Of a stretch of DNA of 25,891 bases, positions 1-8,640 are shown one piece after another. A program made the translations under genes and the position numbers. The stretch is from contig JBBHKE010003564.1 in NCBI GenBank assembly GCA_037447655.1, positions 1-25,891 of the forward strand, read 5' to 3'. The DNA is from Zygnema cylindricum. Its lineage: Eukaryota; Streptophyta; Zygnematophyceae; Zygnematales; Zygnemataceae. The first letter of the stretch is position 1. Every line of letters starts with the position of its first letter. A model generated the notes under the pieces. That model had not been told where the DNA came from. It did no database searches and was given only the letters and a program-made list of their open reading frames with translations.

Positions 1-31
1 GAGAGGTCAGTCGAAAGTTGTGGAAAAAATC

Positions 32-155
32 GGTGGTACTCAACAAAAAGGGGAAAAAACAGAACTTGTCTCGGTATTTCTCGATTGAAAAGGAGAAAAA
101 ACGGAGCTTGTCTTGGTGGTTCTCGATGAAAAGGAGAAAATACGAAACTTGTCTC
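32..155. repeat. Three-copy ~41-bp tandem repeat
   Basis: Three head-to-tail units lie at about 32-72, 73-114 and 115-155. Each starts with GGTRKT, runs through an A-rich centre (AAAAGGAGAAAA type) and ends in ACTTGTCTC or GCTTGTCTT. The copies differ at several positions, so this is an old minisatellite. The array may begin before base 1 of the window. No coding role is evident. Confidence 0.75.
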
Positions 156-913
156 GAGCATCGGCTGTAGCAAGCGAATAAATGGAGAGTCAAGATCGTT
201 GGAATTCGAATGACACCTTATCCAACTTGGAGACCACGTAAGCCAAAATGGGCGTATCGAGGTGGACCTCCATTGCATAAAAAGTGGGGTTGTTCACTTG
301 ATTCCGTACATTTTCGTACCCATTTCGTACCATTTCAGTTTTTTATTTTTTTTAAACATGTCAATTGGAAATCGACCAATATTCTCCGAGCTTACAAGCG
401 TAAACCTCGACGTCCTAACTTTTTATTTTTAGCATCCGCGATGCAATCGCTCAACCCATCCAGGTTGTGGCTAATATTCTCAAGCCACAAACTCGTACAA
501 TTGGTGTACATGGAAAAGTAAGATACAATCGACGAGCAATGACAACCTTACACATCATATAGGCGATGTGCTTTCGACAAGGTCAATGCAAATCCACTAA
601 AATCCATAATTAAATCTTTGCCGTGGATATCCCGTGACGCTTCCTTCGCTAGACCTTCTTGGAACGGATTGACGGATTTTGGGTTTAAAACATTGTAACA
701 CAATCCTAATGATTATTGCGTACATACACCTCAAACTTTCTATTACAACAATTTTCGTTCGCTCGTATAGACGTTACATTCAAATTTATCCCATTTAATA
801 ATATTTGATGATTTTCAACTGTTATACCCAATCTTACTTGTACCAACCATAATAAAACAAATAGACAAGAGGTTGTTTACTTGCACAACCTAATGTTGTA
901 TTGGTACAATTAA
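156..913. other. Unassigned stretch upstream of the split ORF
   Basis: An open frame at 210-521 (plus strand, 103 codons) encodes a basic, aromatic-rich peptide. I recognise no domain in it, and its second half runs through a T-rich tract, so I do not call it a gene. The rest (540-913) is AT-rich with stops in all frames. It could be upstream coding or intronic sequence of the degraded ORF that becomes readable at 914, but nothing seen here proves that. Confidence 0.4.
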
Positions 914-1310
914 TGGCAACAACTTTCGTTTCCACTTCGCTTATGTTTCGGCTTGCCACACCCCTTTCTCTTAGGCAACCCTCATTGCCTTTGTGGCCAA
1001 TCGATCAACGAGCATGGCGTCCATTCGTTCTGTTGTTCACACGGTGGGGAGCTTACTACAACAAATGATACGTTTCGAGATGCAGTCGCTTAGTGGGTAT
1101 TGAAGCACGATACACAATGAAACGTGAGGTGTCGCGTATCCTCCCGCCACATTCTCAATCTCGGGATGTGCGTGACCCTCGCGTGGATCTTGTGTTTTTG
1201 CAAGGCGTAGATATAACGGTGGCGGATGTAGTTCTCACTAACCCGACAAGATCCCACGCGTACAGCATTACATATTGGTGTTGCGGCTCAGGACGCGGCG
1301 GCCTCAAAAG
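914..1310 (+). pseudogene. Degraded RT-type ORF, zinc-finger and C-terminal domain (5' part)
   Basis: In one frame (914-1093) there is a Cys/His cluster: HCLCG near 983, then GVHSFCCSHGGEL, then NDTFRDAVA before a TAG. This is the CxCG...GxHxxxC...HNxxRD pattern seen near the end of many reverse-transcriptase-type and uncharacterised eukaryotic ORFs. The frame shifts by one base and continues at about 1069-1250 (...RVDLVFLQGVDITVADVVL...), which is the conserved strand-rich 'DVTV..P' block of the same proteins. A second shift leads to DPTRTALHIGVAAQDAAA at about 1251-1306. At 1306-1310 the sequence is interrupted by Copia-A. The same reading frame resumes after the duplicated AAAAG at 13613. 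Two frameshifts and the insertion make it a pseudogene. The domain assignment is from memory of the motif pattern; the exact family (LINE-like or other) is open. Confidence 0.55.
1306..1310. repeat. Target-site duplication of Copia-A (left)
   Basis: AAAAG lies directly before the TG of the 5' LTR and is repeated exactly at 13613-13617, directly after the CA of the 3' LTR. Five bases is the normal duplication length for copia-type integrases. Confidence 0.95.
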
Positions 1311-1340
1311 TGTTGTTTTTTTGGAAAGCTTTCAGTCTCA

Positions 1341-1490
1341 GAGCAGCGCACTTGCTTTACAGACAAAGCAACGCAGCTGCTATACAGACAGAGCAGCGCA
1401 ACTGCTATACAACTATACAGCAGAGCAGTTGCTATACAGCAGAGCAGCTGCTATACAGCAGAGCAGCGCAGCAGCAGAGCTGCAACACTG
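1341..1490 (+). repeat. CAGCTG-rich ~25-bp tandem array in Copia-A 5' LTR
   Basis: Degenerate units of the type GAGCAGCGCAGCTGCTATAC repeat about five to six times. The core GCAGCTGC is a palindromic E-box-like word. The same array with different unit boundaries is in the 3' LTR (12842-12990), so it belonged to the element before insertion. It lies in the U3 side of the LTR, where it could be an enhancer; that role is inferred. Confidence 0.8.
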
Positions 1491-1607
1491 ACAGGACAAC
1501 GCAACCACGATTATATTTGACATGGTCCGTACGGACAACGCAGCGTCTAATATTCTTAATGTGATTCTGTACAGGATAGAGCAACTGCGATAGATACGAT
1601 TTTAGTC

Positions 1608-1747
1608 AACTTAGTGGGAACTCAGTGGTAACTTAGTGGGTAACTCAGTGGTAGCTTAGTGATAGCTCAGTGGTAGCTTAGTGATAGCTCAGTGGTAGCT
1701 TAGTGATAGCTCAATGGTAGCTTGACAGATTAGTGGTAGCTTGGTGG
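1608..1747 (+). repeat. 22-bp tandem array (TAGCTCAGTGGTAGCTTAGTGA) in Copia-A 5' LTR, shortened name
   Basis: Units of 22 bp alternate the words AGCTCAGTGGT and AGCTTAGTGAT, about three good copies plus degenerate flanking ones (AACTCAGTGGTAACTTAG). The word TAGCTCAGTGGTAG resembles the D-arm/A box of tRNA genes. No B box follows at tRNA spacing, so no tRNA gene is called. Confidence 0.8.
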
Positions 1748-2096
1748 TTTGATGTACCTCTCAAGTACACTGGTGTTGCCAGTTCAACACAAGTATGAGA
1801 CTTAGGACCCATAACATATTATGTATCCAGACTTCCAAGTAGTAAAACTGGAAACTGGTTTTTGGGAAACTTCTGACTATTATATCTTGAGTGTTGTCGG
1901 GTCAATTGTGCTGAAACTTTGGGAGTTATCACTGTTTATGCTACTCTATATTCTGATAGAGTTTTGTGAAGTTTGGATGCTTGTATAAGAATTGGTGAGC
2001 ACTTAAGAACAGCTGTTTGGTAGGATTCTTGATAGCTTCTGAGAGTGTATCATTTCTACTTCTACTACTACTGCTGCTCCTCCACCTGCACCGGTG

Positions 2097-2166
2097 GTTG
2101 TAGAACAACAGTAAAAAATCCCGTTCGCACAGTTGTAGAACAACAGTAAAAAATCCCGTTCGCACA
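2097..2166 (+). repeat. 35-bp perfect tandem duplication across the LTR junction
   Basis: 2097-2131 and 2132-2166 are identical. Each unit consists of the last 14 bases of the LTR (GTTGTAGAACAACA) plus 21 bases of the adjoining MITE-type sequence (GTAAAAAATCCCG...). The duplication therefore arose after the LTR and the repeat had been joined. Confidence 0.93.
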
Positions 2167-2298
2167 TATTTGTCCGACAGACGCATTTCGACCGTGTGAA
2201 TGTACGATTTGTGTACGATTTGTTAGATTGTGTACGGAGACCTATATTAGTGTAAGCATGTTTGCGAACGACATTTATTTTTTCAAAGATCCAAATTA
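2111..2298 (-). repeat. MITE-family fragment abutting the Copia-A 5' LTR
   Basis: Reverse-complement homology to 15377-15529 in MITE copy M1. Shared words include AAAAAATCCCG, the CCGACAG/CGTTTCGAC block, CTATATTAGTGTAAGC and TTTCAAAGATCCAAATTA. After removing the extra 35-bp unit the two segments are the same length (153 bp). It starts on the first base after the LTR, exactly where a PBS should be. Confidence 0.85.
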
Positions 2299-2740
2299 CT
2301 AGTGTTGGGTATCGGGTAAATTCATATCGCGATAATCTCGATATTCGATATATCGAATATTGATCGAGCAAAATCTTCGATATATCGTATCGAGACCAAC
2401 ATAAACTATCGCGATATATAGTATTTTTTTAATACAATATTTTATATTTTAATATAATATGCTATTTTAGGGAAAAAAAAATTGTCTGATACGCCTTGTA
2501 CGACGTGATTTTCGTTGCGTGACTTAACAGTAGACGCCGCAAAATGCAACCGACATAAAAGTACAAATTATGTAATTCATATGATTACTTATTTGGGGTA
2601 TGGTTACATGAGAAGGTCTCTGTAATAGTACGGACAACAAACTTAACAAACTTTTTGTATTACAGAGGCCTCGATTAACATGGCGTATCTTCTGTAAACA
2701 AGTTTTTATATACGTGTTTTATTTGAGTGGTTCCTTGTAC
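2299..2740. other. Non-coding insert replacing Copia-A gag; hAT-like end and palindrome
   Basis: MITE homology stops at 2298. The sequence then reads TAGTGTTGGGTATCGGG (2300-2316), which resembles the terminal CAGTGTTGGG of hAT transposons, followed by a CGATAT-rich tract with the perfect 20-bp palindrome ATATTCGATATATCGAATAT at 2341-2360. No matching second hAT end was found, so it is at most a fragment. Around 2612-2627 and 2660-2673 a short imperfect inverted repeat (CTCTGTAATAGTAC / GTATTACAGAGGCC) is seen. There is no coding potential. Confidence 0.45.
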
Positions 2741-2789
2741 GTTAGACGATCAAATCTCTAAAATCGTCAAAGAATTGAGAACCGACCAT

Positions 2790-3908
2790 TTTCGTGGACT
2801 TTACAGTTAGCCATCAATATTTTACTAGAAGAGGAAGCTACGTCTAATCTCTCAATGTTGAGCAAGTAGAGGCTTTTAATTTAGACTTTGAGAGAAAAGG
2901 ACAGTTTAATCAGCAAAAGAATCAGTTTAATCAGTTCAGACAGTTTAATCAAGGTGGAAATAGACAATCAAACAATGCATGTTTTTATTGTATTGAGAGA
3001 GGTCATGGATACAAATTCTATCCTAAGCTTAAAAAAGCTAACGATACAGGTTTATACAGGCCGGGATGGCAACAAAGCTCGTTTAACAAAGGCTTCACGG
3101 GGCCTACACCTCGTGGAAATGCACTATTTTTGGCTTCTTCGTCTCTCAAAGACGAGACTTTGACGGTTTCTACGGAAGATGATACGGATCTATTCGCTAT
3201 GGCGGCTGCAATGGAGGGCGCGAAGGACCCTGGATGGATAATAGATACAGGAGCGTCAACTCACATGTGCTGGAACAAGGCCATCTTCAAAAATTTGAAA
3301 ACAACGCCGGAGAAAAATATTTATTATGCTTGTGGAATGAGTGTGCAGACTCGTGCTGTGAGTGATGTGTCCTTACTAGTTGATGTAGAAGGAAATACAA
3401 TTGAAAGGACTCTTCACAATGTCTTATTTGTGCCTGACTTTAAGAAAAATTTGTTTTCTACGTCGTTGGTAGAGAGTAAAGGCTTTGAGGTCAATTTGAA
3501 AAATGGTCGGCAGGTTGTTAGTAAAAATGGCAAGGTTGCGGTTACAGGTACTAGAGATAGTAGCAAGATGTATCGCATGGATATGGCTAATACCAAGGAG
3601 AATGATGTTCTATACTTCGGTGTTTTGCACTCAGGTGAGTTGTGGCATAAAAGATTAGGCCATATAAACTATGATAGTTTGAGGAAAATGGTCGTTGCTC
3701 GTAAAATAGAGGGTGTATCAATCACAAATGAGCCGGTCAAAACCTGTGATGGTTGCGCTTTAGGCAAAATCCACAGATTGCCATTTCCTAAAGAGTTTGA
3801 GCATTGGTCACACAAACTCTTACAACAAATTCATTCGGATGTCTTTGGTCCAGCGAAGGTTCCATCTGCCGGGGGGATGAAATATATGGTCACCTTCACA
3901 GATGATTT
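2790..3908 (+). pseudogene. Copia-A gag C-terminus, protease and first half of integrase
   Basis: Gag-like sequence begins near 2790 (WTLQLAINILLEEEA, in another frame) and then shifts to the frame open from 2848 to 3936. A glutamine/asparagine-rich stretch precedes a CCHC zinc knuckle at 2980-3021 whose last cysteine is Tyr (TAT for TGT). The aspartic protease active site is intact (WIIDTGAS, DTG at 3244-3252). The integrase N-terminal HHCC finger is complete (His 3646 and 3661; Cys 3745 and 3754), and the first catalytic Asp is at 3838 (IHSDVFGP). The good frame ends at about 3908: one base is missing in the codons after TDD, and translation runs out of frame to TGA at 3934. No start codon survives, since the 5' part of gag is gone. 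Confidence 0.88.
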
Positions 3909-4492
3909 TCCAGGTTTACAAAAGTTTACTTCATGAAAGAGAAGAGTGAAGTGTTTGGTCACTTCAAACACTATAAAGCTTGGGCTGAAAAACTTTATAA
4001 TTTACCTATTTTGCAGCTCAGATCGGACAATGGTGGTGAATATACATCAAAGGAATTTGAAGCCTTTTTACTCAAGGAGGGAATAAGTCAACTATTGACT
4101 GTTCCATTTTCACCGGAAGAAAACGGGGTGTCGAAAAGACTGAATAGAACTCTCACGGAGAGCTCTAGGTCGATGCTCGCAGATAAAAATGTGGATTCGA
4201 AATTCTGGGCTGAGGCTCTAAATTGTGCAGTTTATATTAAGAATAGGATAGGATCAAGATCGGTAGGAACTACTCCTTACGAGATTTGGACAGGAAACAA
4301 ACCAGATGTTAGCCATTTCAAGGTCTTTGGTAGTCAATGCTTTATATTGGATACTTCTCCAGATAGATGGAAAATGGAACCGAAGGGATTACCGGGTATT
4401 CTGTTAGGATATGATGATCACTCAAAAGGTTATAGAGTCTTTGTGTTTGAGAGGCAGAAAATAGTTGTAGCAAGGAACATCATTGTTAAAGA
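3909..4492 (+). pseudogene. Copia-A integrase core, second half, cut by Copia-B
   Basis: This is the +2-shifted continuation of the integrase (from SRFTKVYFMKEKSE near 3909). It holds the second catalytic Asp (RSDNGGEYTS, 4026-4028) and the NGVxxRxNRT block, where the catalytic Glu is Lys (AAA at 4134-4136; NGVSKRLNRT). GAA to AAA is a single G-to-A change. The copia-specific region GYDDHSKGYRVF follows at about 4408-4443. Coding stops being Copia-A at 4492, where the TG of the Copia-B LTR begins; the next Copia-A bases are at 10751. Confidence 0.9.
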
Positions 4493-5379
4493 TGAAATTA
4501 TGTGGTCTCCATTGACCCACAGAATGAGCAGCCTATGTAAAGCCTCTAGGATAATATTTGCCCCTTCTACTTTCCCGCTGAATAAGCACCGCCCAAGCAC
4601 ACAAATATTTTGACCACTCTCACCCTTGTGAGGACAAGACTCCCTTGAGTCAAACGCAAAAAGAATCACTGAATTTGCTCCCCGGAGCAGTAAGTTATGG
4701 CTGGTCAAAGATGACCTTTATAGTTACAAGCTCTCTTAGAGAGAGAGGTACCTAAATATTACTAAGTCTCGGTCTGCCTACTCACGACTACCTACTACTA
4801 AACCCTAGTCCAATAAGAACACTATATAGTACAAGAAGGTACAATGGGCGATGTACGTATTGTACCACCATTGTACGACAAGGTCAATAAGGTGACACTT
4901 GTCAAATCGGAAGCCATGGTTCCTCCTCCCGTCTTCTCCGGTATCAAATAATTAGCGCCACGTGGCACCGCGTGACGCTATCTCCGTATGCCGCCAAAAG
5001 CTCACTTCGCGTGGCGGCTATAATGCCGGCCGTCCGATCAAAACATATTTTACACGGTTCGGATTCGCGTACATGCAGGAATTGCTCCTTTTGGTTAGTT
5101 TGCTGTTAATTAGCTGTTGCGTTAATATTTATATATTTATGAAACCCGACACGTGTGTCGTTTCGTAACGCCTTAATGGTTAAGGCGTTAAGCTATAGAG
5201 AATCTAGAGGTCGAGGTTCAAATCTAGACTTGTACATCATTTTAGCAAAATACCCTTTACTTCAAAAACTGCCACTTTCTAAATATTGCGGCAGCCATGG
5301 CGCGCCTTTGATCATCACTCTCTTTCTTTAAAGCAAAAGTAAAATAGGGAAGTGAACTATTAATTGCCTCTTTTGAACA
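4493..5379 (-). repeat. 3' LTR of Copia-B
   Basis: On the minus strand it starts TGTTCAAAAGAGGC and ends CCACATAATTTCA. It matches 9859-10746 along its length, about 93-95% by eye (not computed). The word ACTATATAGT at 4821-4830 (ACTATAAAGT in the other LTR) is a possible TATA element. A 68-codon open frame is shared by both LTRs only because they are copies; I do not regard it as a gene. Confidence 0.92.
5166..5190. repeat. Perfect 11-bp hairpin with tRNA-like neighbourhood, Copia-B 3' LTR
   Basis: TAACGCCTTAA and TTAAGGCGTTA form an 11-bp perfect stem around a TGG loop. ATGGTTAAGGCG resembles the D-arm (A box) of tRNA-Ser/Leu. GGTTCAAATCT at 5215-5225 resembles a B box (GGTTCGANTCC, two mismatches). 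Spacing is roughly that of a tRNA but the T stem does not pair, so this is not a functional tRNA gene. The same arrangement is in the other LTR. Confidence 0.7.
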
Positions 5380-5391
5380 CTCCCCTTAATT
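5380..5391 (-). promoter_or_regulatory. Polypurine tract of Copia-B
   Basis: On the minus strand AATTAAGGGGAG lies immediately before the TGTTC start of the 3' LTR. It is the plus-strand DNA primer site for reverse transcription. The pol stop codon (TAG, 5393-5395) is one base away. Confidence 0.85.
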
Positions 5392-5392
5392 C

Positions 5393-6901
5393 CTAGTCAC
5401 TTTTCAATTTTAATCCACAGTTTTCTCTACAATAAATCAACTTAGGGGAAGGCACTGCTTTTGTCATCATGTCTTCAATCATTTCTCTATCAGTTTTATG
5501 AACCAGTTTAATAATTTTATTTTCTACCTTCTCTTTGAAAAAGCTTAGTCTAATATCTATATGCTTGGCTTTGAAGTGATGTTTGGGATTAGTTGCAATA
5601 GAGATAGCAACTTGATTATCACAAAAAACATTTTGAGTTCCAGACTTCATGAACCCAAGTTCTTCAAGAAGAGATTTAACCCACATTAATTCTTTGGTGG
5701 TAGCACAAGAAGCCATGTATTAAGCCTCCATAGTGGACTGAGCAACTACTTTTTGTTGCTTGCTACTCCAACAACATGCACCGGATCCAATTTGCAACAC
5801 ATATCCAGTTGTACACCTCCTTAAAGGCACATCTCCATGATTGGCATCACTCCAAGTGGTGATGTCAGTGTGCTCCCCTCCCAAATGCAACCATAATTCC
5901 CTTGTCCCCACCAGATACCTCATCACCTTTTTGGCAGCCTCCCAGTCTCTCTTTCTTGGTTCATTTAGATTTCTACTAAAGACACCTACAGCTGCAGTGT
6001 AATGATGATGATGATGATGATGATGAAGATGGTGACGATGATGATGATGACGATGATGACGGGTACAGTTCATAAAATAAATTAAACTGCCTACAATTTG
6101 TTGATAAGGGATATTTTCCATAAAATTTCTTTCTATCTCAACCATCTCATCAGTAATGATGAATATTCCTCCCTCTTCACTCCCCTCACTCACTACCTTC
6201 AAATCCATGGGAGTAGTACATCCGTTTGCTTTCTCCATTTGAAATTTTTCTAGCATATTACCGATTGCTTCTTTTTGAGTGAGTCTTATAATTCTATTCC
6301 CTCTATCTCTCTCCATTTGAATTCCCAAAATGTACTTTGCTTCGCCAAGATCTTTCATATCAAAACTGCTTCTAAGATCCCGTTTTAGTTTGTTAATTTT
6401 ATCTAAGGACTTGCTTAAGACCAACAAATCATCCACATAAATAGCAATAAATATCACTCCATTCTCATCCTCAAATAAATATATAGAGTGATCTGAACTA
6501 ATTCTGATATACCCCAAACTGGTCAGAAATTCGTCGAGCTTTATATTCCACTGTCGCGGGGCTTGCTTAAGCCCATTGAGAGATTTTATCAGTTTGCAAA
6601 CTTTGTTTTCTTCCCCACTTTCCACGAATCCTTCCGGTTGCCTCATGTAAATTTCTTCTTCCAACTCTCCGTGCAAAAAGGCAGTTTTAATATCCATCTG
6701 GTGGATTTCCATATCCTCCGCTGCAGCTATACTTAAAAGGATTCTAACAGAAGGAAATCTGACTACATGTGGAAAGGTTTCTTCGTGTTCTATCCCCTCT
6801 TTCTGAGTATAACCTTTTGCAACTAACCTAGCTTTGTACCTCTCAATGGTATTATCCGGGTTTAATTTAAGTTTAAACACCCACTTACATCCGATCGGTT
6901 T
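5393..6901 (-). pseudogene. Copia-B reverse transcriptase and RNase H
   Basis: Reads KPIGCKWVFKLKLNPDNTIERY from 6901, then MDIKTAFLHGELEEEIYM, the LKQAPRQW block and the RT catalytic YVDD at 6428-6439. The RNase H catalytic acidic residues are all visible: WSDANHGD, QSTMEA, CDNQVAISIA, with a normal C-terminal EDMMTKA. Reading is broken by TAA at about 5717-5719, directly after QSTMEA (GAA to TAA would be one change). Between NCTR and TAAVGVF the conserved PDI-type residues are replaced by a histidine-rich tract (6002-6060). Otherwise the domain has near-normal length. Pol ends with TAG at 5393. Confidence 0.92.
6002..6060 (-). repeat. In-frame trinucleotide (CAT)n expansion in Copia-B pol
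   Basis: The plus strand is ATG repeats with a few AAG, GTG and ACG interruptions. Read on the minus strand it encodes 19 residues, 16 His with two Arg and one Leu. It lies between the RT and RNase H domains, where Copia-A has the usual NCTRPDIAAAV. The length is a multiple of three, so the frame is kept. Confidence 0.9.
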
Positions 6902-7348
6902 TCAGTCCGGTGGACAATTTACTAACTCCCATGTATTGGCTTCCATGATAGAGGCCATTTCTTCATTTATAGTTGTGATCCACCAGCTACTTTCTGGAGT
7001 GTTTATTGCCTCTAAGTATGTTTGAGGTTCATCTGGGTGAGACATCTTTGTGAGTTGGTTATTTACTTGTCTTTCTTGAAGTCGTTTACTACTTCTTCTT
7101 CCCCCTTCAAAATCGGACGTCGGTATGGAAGGCATCCTTGGGTTTCGTTTTGGGAGATATTCAGCTCCCCTATCTTCCAATTCCGGTGTCTCATCAAGTT
7201 CCTCATCGGTTTCCACTTCGCATTGTGGCGTTGCCTTGGGTGTTGTCCTTTCCTCCTTCTCCTTTGGTAGATCCGCAGATTTTTCTTTTTCTCCCTCTTC
7301 CTTCTCTTCATTTTCAAAGTCAAAGTCAGAAAAACTGATCCGTTTCAA
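6902..7348 (-). pseudogene. Copia-B integrase C-terminal linker and start of RT
   Basis: A strongly acidic Glu/Lys-rich linker (EEKEEGEKEK near 7305) is followed by SDFEGGRRSSKRLQ and the RT N-terminal motif WWITTINEEMASIMEANTWE. The segment ends at TGA (6902-6904) within PPD*KPIGCKW; Copia-A has PPDRKAIGSKW here, so the codon was probably CGA (one C-to-T change). It joins the integrase by a frameshift near 7340. Confidence 0.88.
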
Positions 7349-8105
7349 ATCTGATTTTTACTTCCCTAATATATTTGAATGGATCAATGGAATTCTCTTC
7401 ATTCATCACCACTATGTGTTTTACCAGAATTATATCTCTCTTTTTCAAGTCATACACTCGGTATCCTTTTGTGCTCTCATCATATCCTACAAGATATCCT
7501 GGCTTCCCTCTCCCCTCTAACTTCCATTTAGTCTTATCGGAATCCAAACTGTAGACTTCACTTCCGAACACTCTCAAACTAGACAAATCAGGCTTTCTTC
7601 CCGTACACCTCTCATACGGAGTTTCCTCTTTATTTGCTGAAGTTAGGACTCTATTTTTGATGAAATTAGCATAGTTCATAGACTCTGCCCAAAACTGCAA
7701 CCCTATCCTCTTATAAGTTAACATACTTCTGGACATATCTCCTAAAGTTCTATTCACTCTTTCTGCTACTCTATTTTGTTTCAGATTATACGGAACAATT
7801 TTCGCATGATGAATTCCTTCTTCTTTAAGATATTCTTCAAATTCCCTTGAGGTGTATTCTCTCCCATTATCACTTCTTATCTCTTTTATTGAGGTTTCAT
7901 GTTGTTTTTCACTCCATACTTTATACTCTTTGAAACATCTTAATACCTCTGACTTATGTCTGAGAAAGTATACCTTCGTGTATCTAGACCAATCATCTGT
8001 GATGTTTAACATCCATCTCTTCCCGCCATGTGAAGCATACCTAGCAGGTCCCCAAACATCAGTGTGAATAGATCTAATACTTTCTCTCTCTAAATGTGGT
8101 TGCCT
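7340..8105 (-). pseudogene. Copia-B integrase catalytic core
   Basis: First Asp in SIHTDVWGPA (near 8060), second in IRSDNGREYTS, and Glu in RVAERVNRT, so the DDE set is complete, unlike Copia-A. The usual NGV is NRV (Gly to Arg). The downstream GYDESTKGYRVYD block is conserved. The segment enters by a frameshift near 8100 (after GKIHRLPFPKATTF) and leaves by another near 7340 shortly before a TGA-containing alternative frame. Function would be joining of reverse-transcribed DNA to the host chromosome. Confidence 0.9.
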
Positions 8106-8640
8106 TTGGAAATGGAAGTCTATGAATCTTCCCTTGGGCACATCCACTACAATCATCAAAGGTCTCATCATCCTCAAAAGTAATACCCTCCACTATTCCC
8201 TTTTTCTTCATTTTTTTTAATCTATCTAGATGCACATGCCCCAACCTTTTATGCCAAAGCATCATCTCACTTGCTAACGAGTAGAGAACACTCTTTTCAT
8301 TGCAAAGAACAATTATGAACATTCCTTGACTGCCCAACTCATCTATGAAATAAACCTCATTATCAAAGCTTGCTGTAAAGATTCCTTTCCTAGTTCGTGT
8401 TTCAAACTCCTTTTCATCTAGGAAAGCTGTTGAGACTAGGTTCTTGCTAAGCTGTGGAATGTAAAGAACGTCTGAGAGTGTTACAATTGAGGCCTTTCCA
8501 TCAACTAGAACCATAAAGTCAACAGTTCCAACAAGATTTGTGGTTTCTACTCTACCATCTCCGTACTCTATCTCAACTGTTGGGATCTTTCTCAATTTAG
8601 TGAACCACCACTTATCTTTGCACATATGCATTGAAGCCCC
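8100..8640 (-). pseudogene. Copia-B protease C-terminal part and integrase HHCC finger
   Basis: Continues from the protease site as GASMHMCKDKWWF, includes the strand region IPQLSKNLVSTAF, and carries the integrase zinc finger (LWHKRLGHVHLDRLKKM, then CSGCAQGKIHRLPFP). All four HHCC ligands are present. It is separated from the upstream frame by TGA at 8641. Confidence 0.9.

Larger units (their letters stand above)
1311..2110 (+). repeat. 5' LTR of Copia-A
   Basis: It begins TGTTGTTTTTTTGGAAAGC and ends TTGTAGAACAACA, so it has TG...CA ends. It aligns over its full length with 12814-13612. It contains two internal tandem arrays (1341-1490 and 1608-1747). Its 3' boundary is followed not by a primer-binding site but directly by MITE-family sequence. 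Confidence 0.93.

Noticed and set aside
210-521. 103-codon open frame as a host gene
   Set aside because: No recognisable domain, T-rich second half and no supporting neighbour; kept only as unassigned sequence.
1093-1491. Single 132-codon gene running into the Copia-A LTR
   Set aside because: The first part is real remnant coding sequence, but beyond 1310 it only reads through the LTR and its CAGCTG array.
4962-5168. 68-codon frame in the Copia-B LTR, also found at 10338-10541
   Set aside because: It recurs because the LTRs are copies, and it lies antisense to the element; no independent evidence for coding.
5166-5240. Functional tRNA gene
   Set aside because: A and B box-like words are present, but the T stem and acceptor stem do not pair, and it occurs in both LTRs as element sequence.
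6002-6060. CRISPR array or satellite
   Set aside because: It is a simple interrupted trinucleotide repeat within pol.
7125-7520. Plus-strand 131-codon serine-rich frame
   Set aside because: It is the antisense shadow of the acidic linker and integrase of Copia-B.
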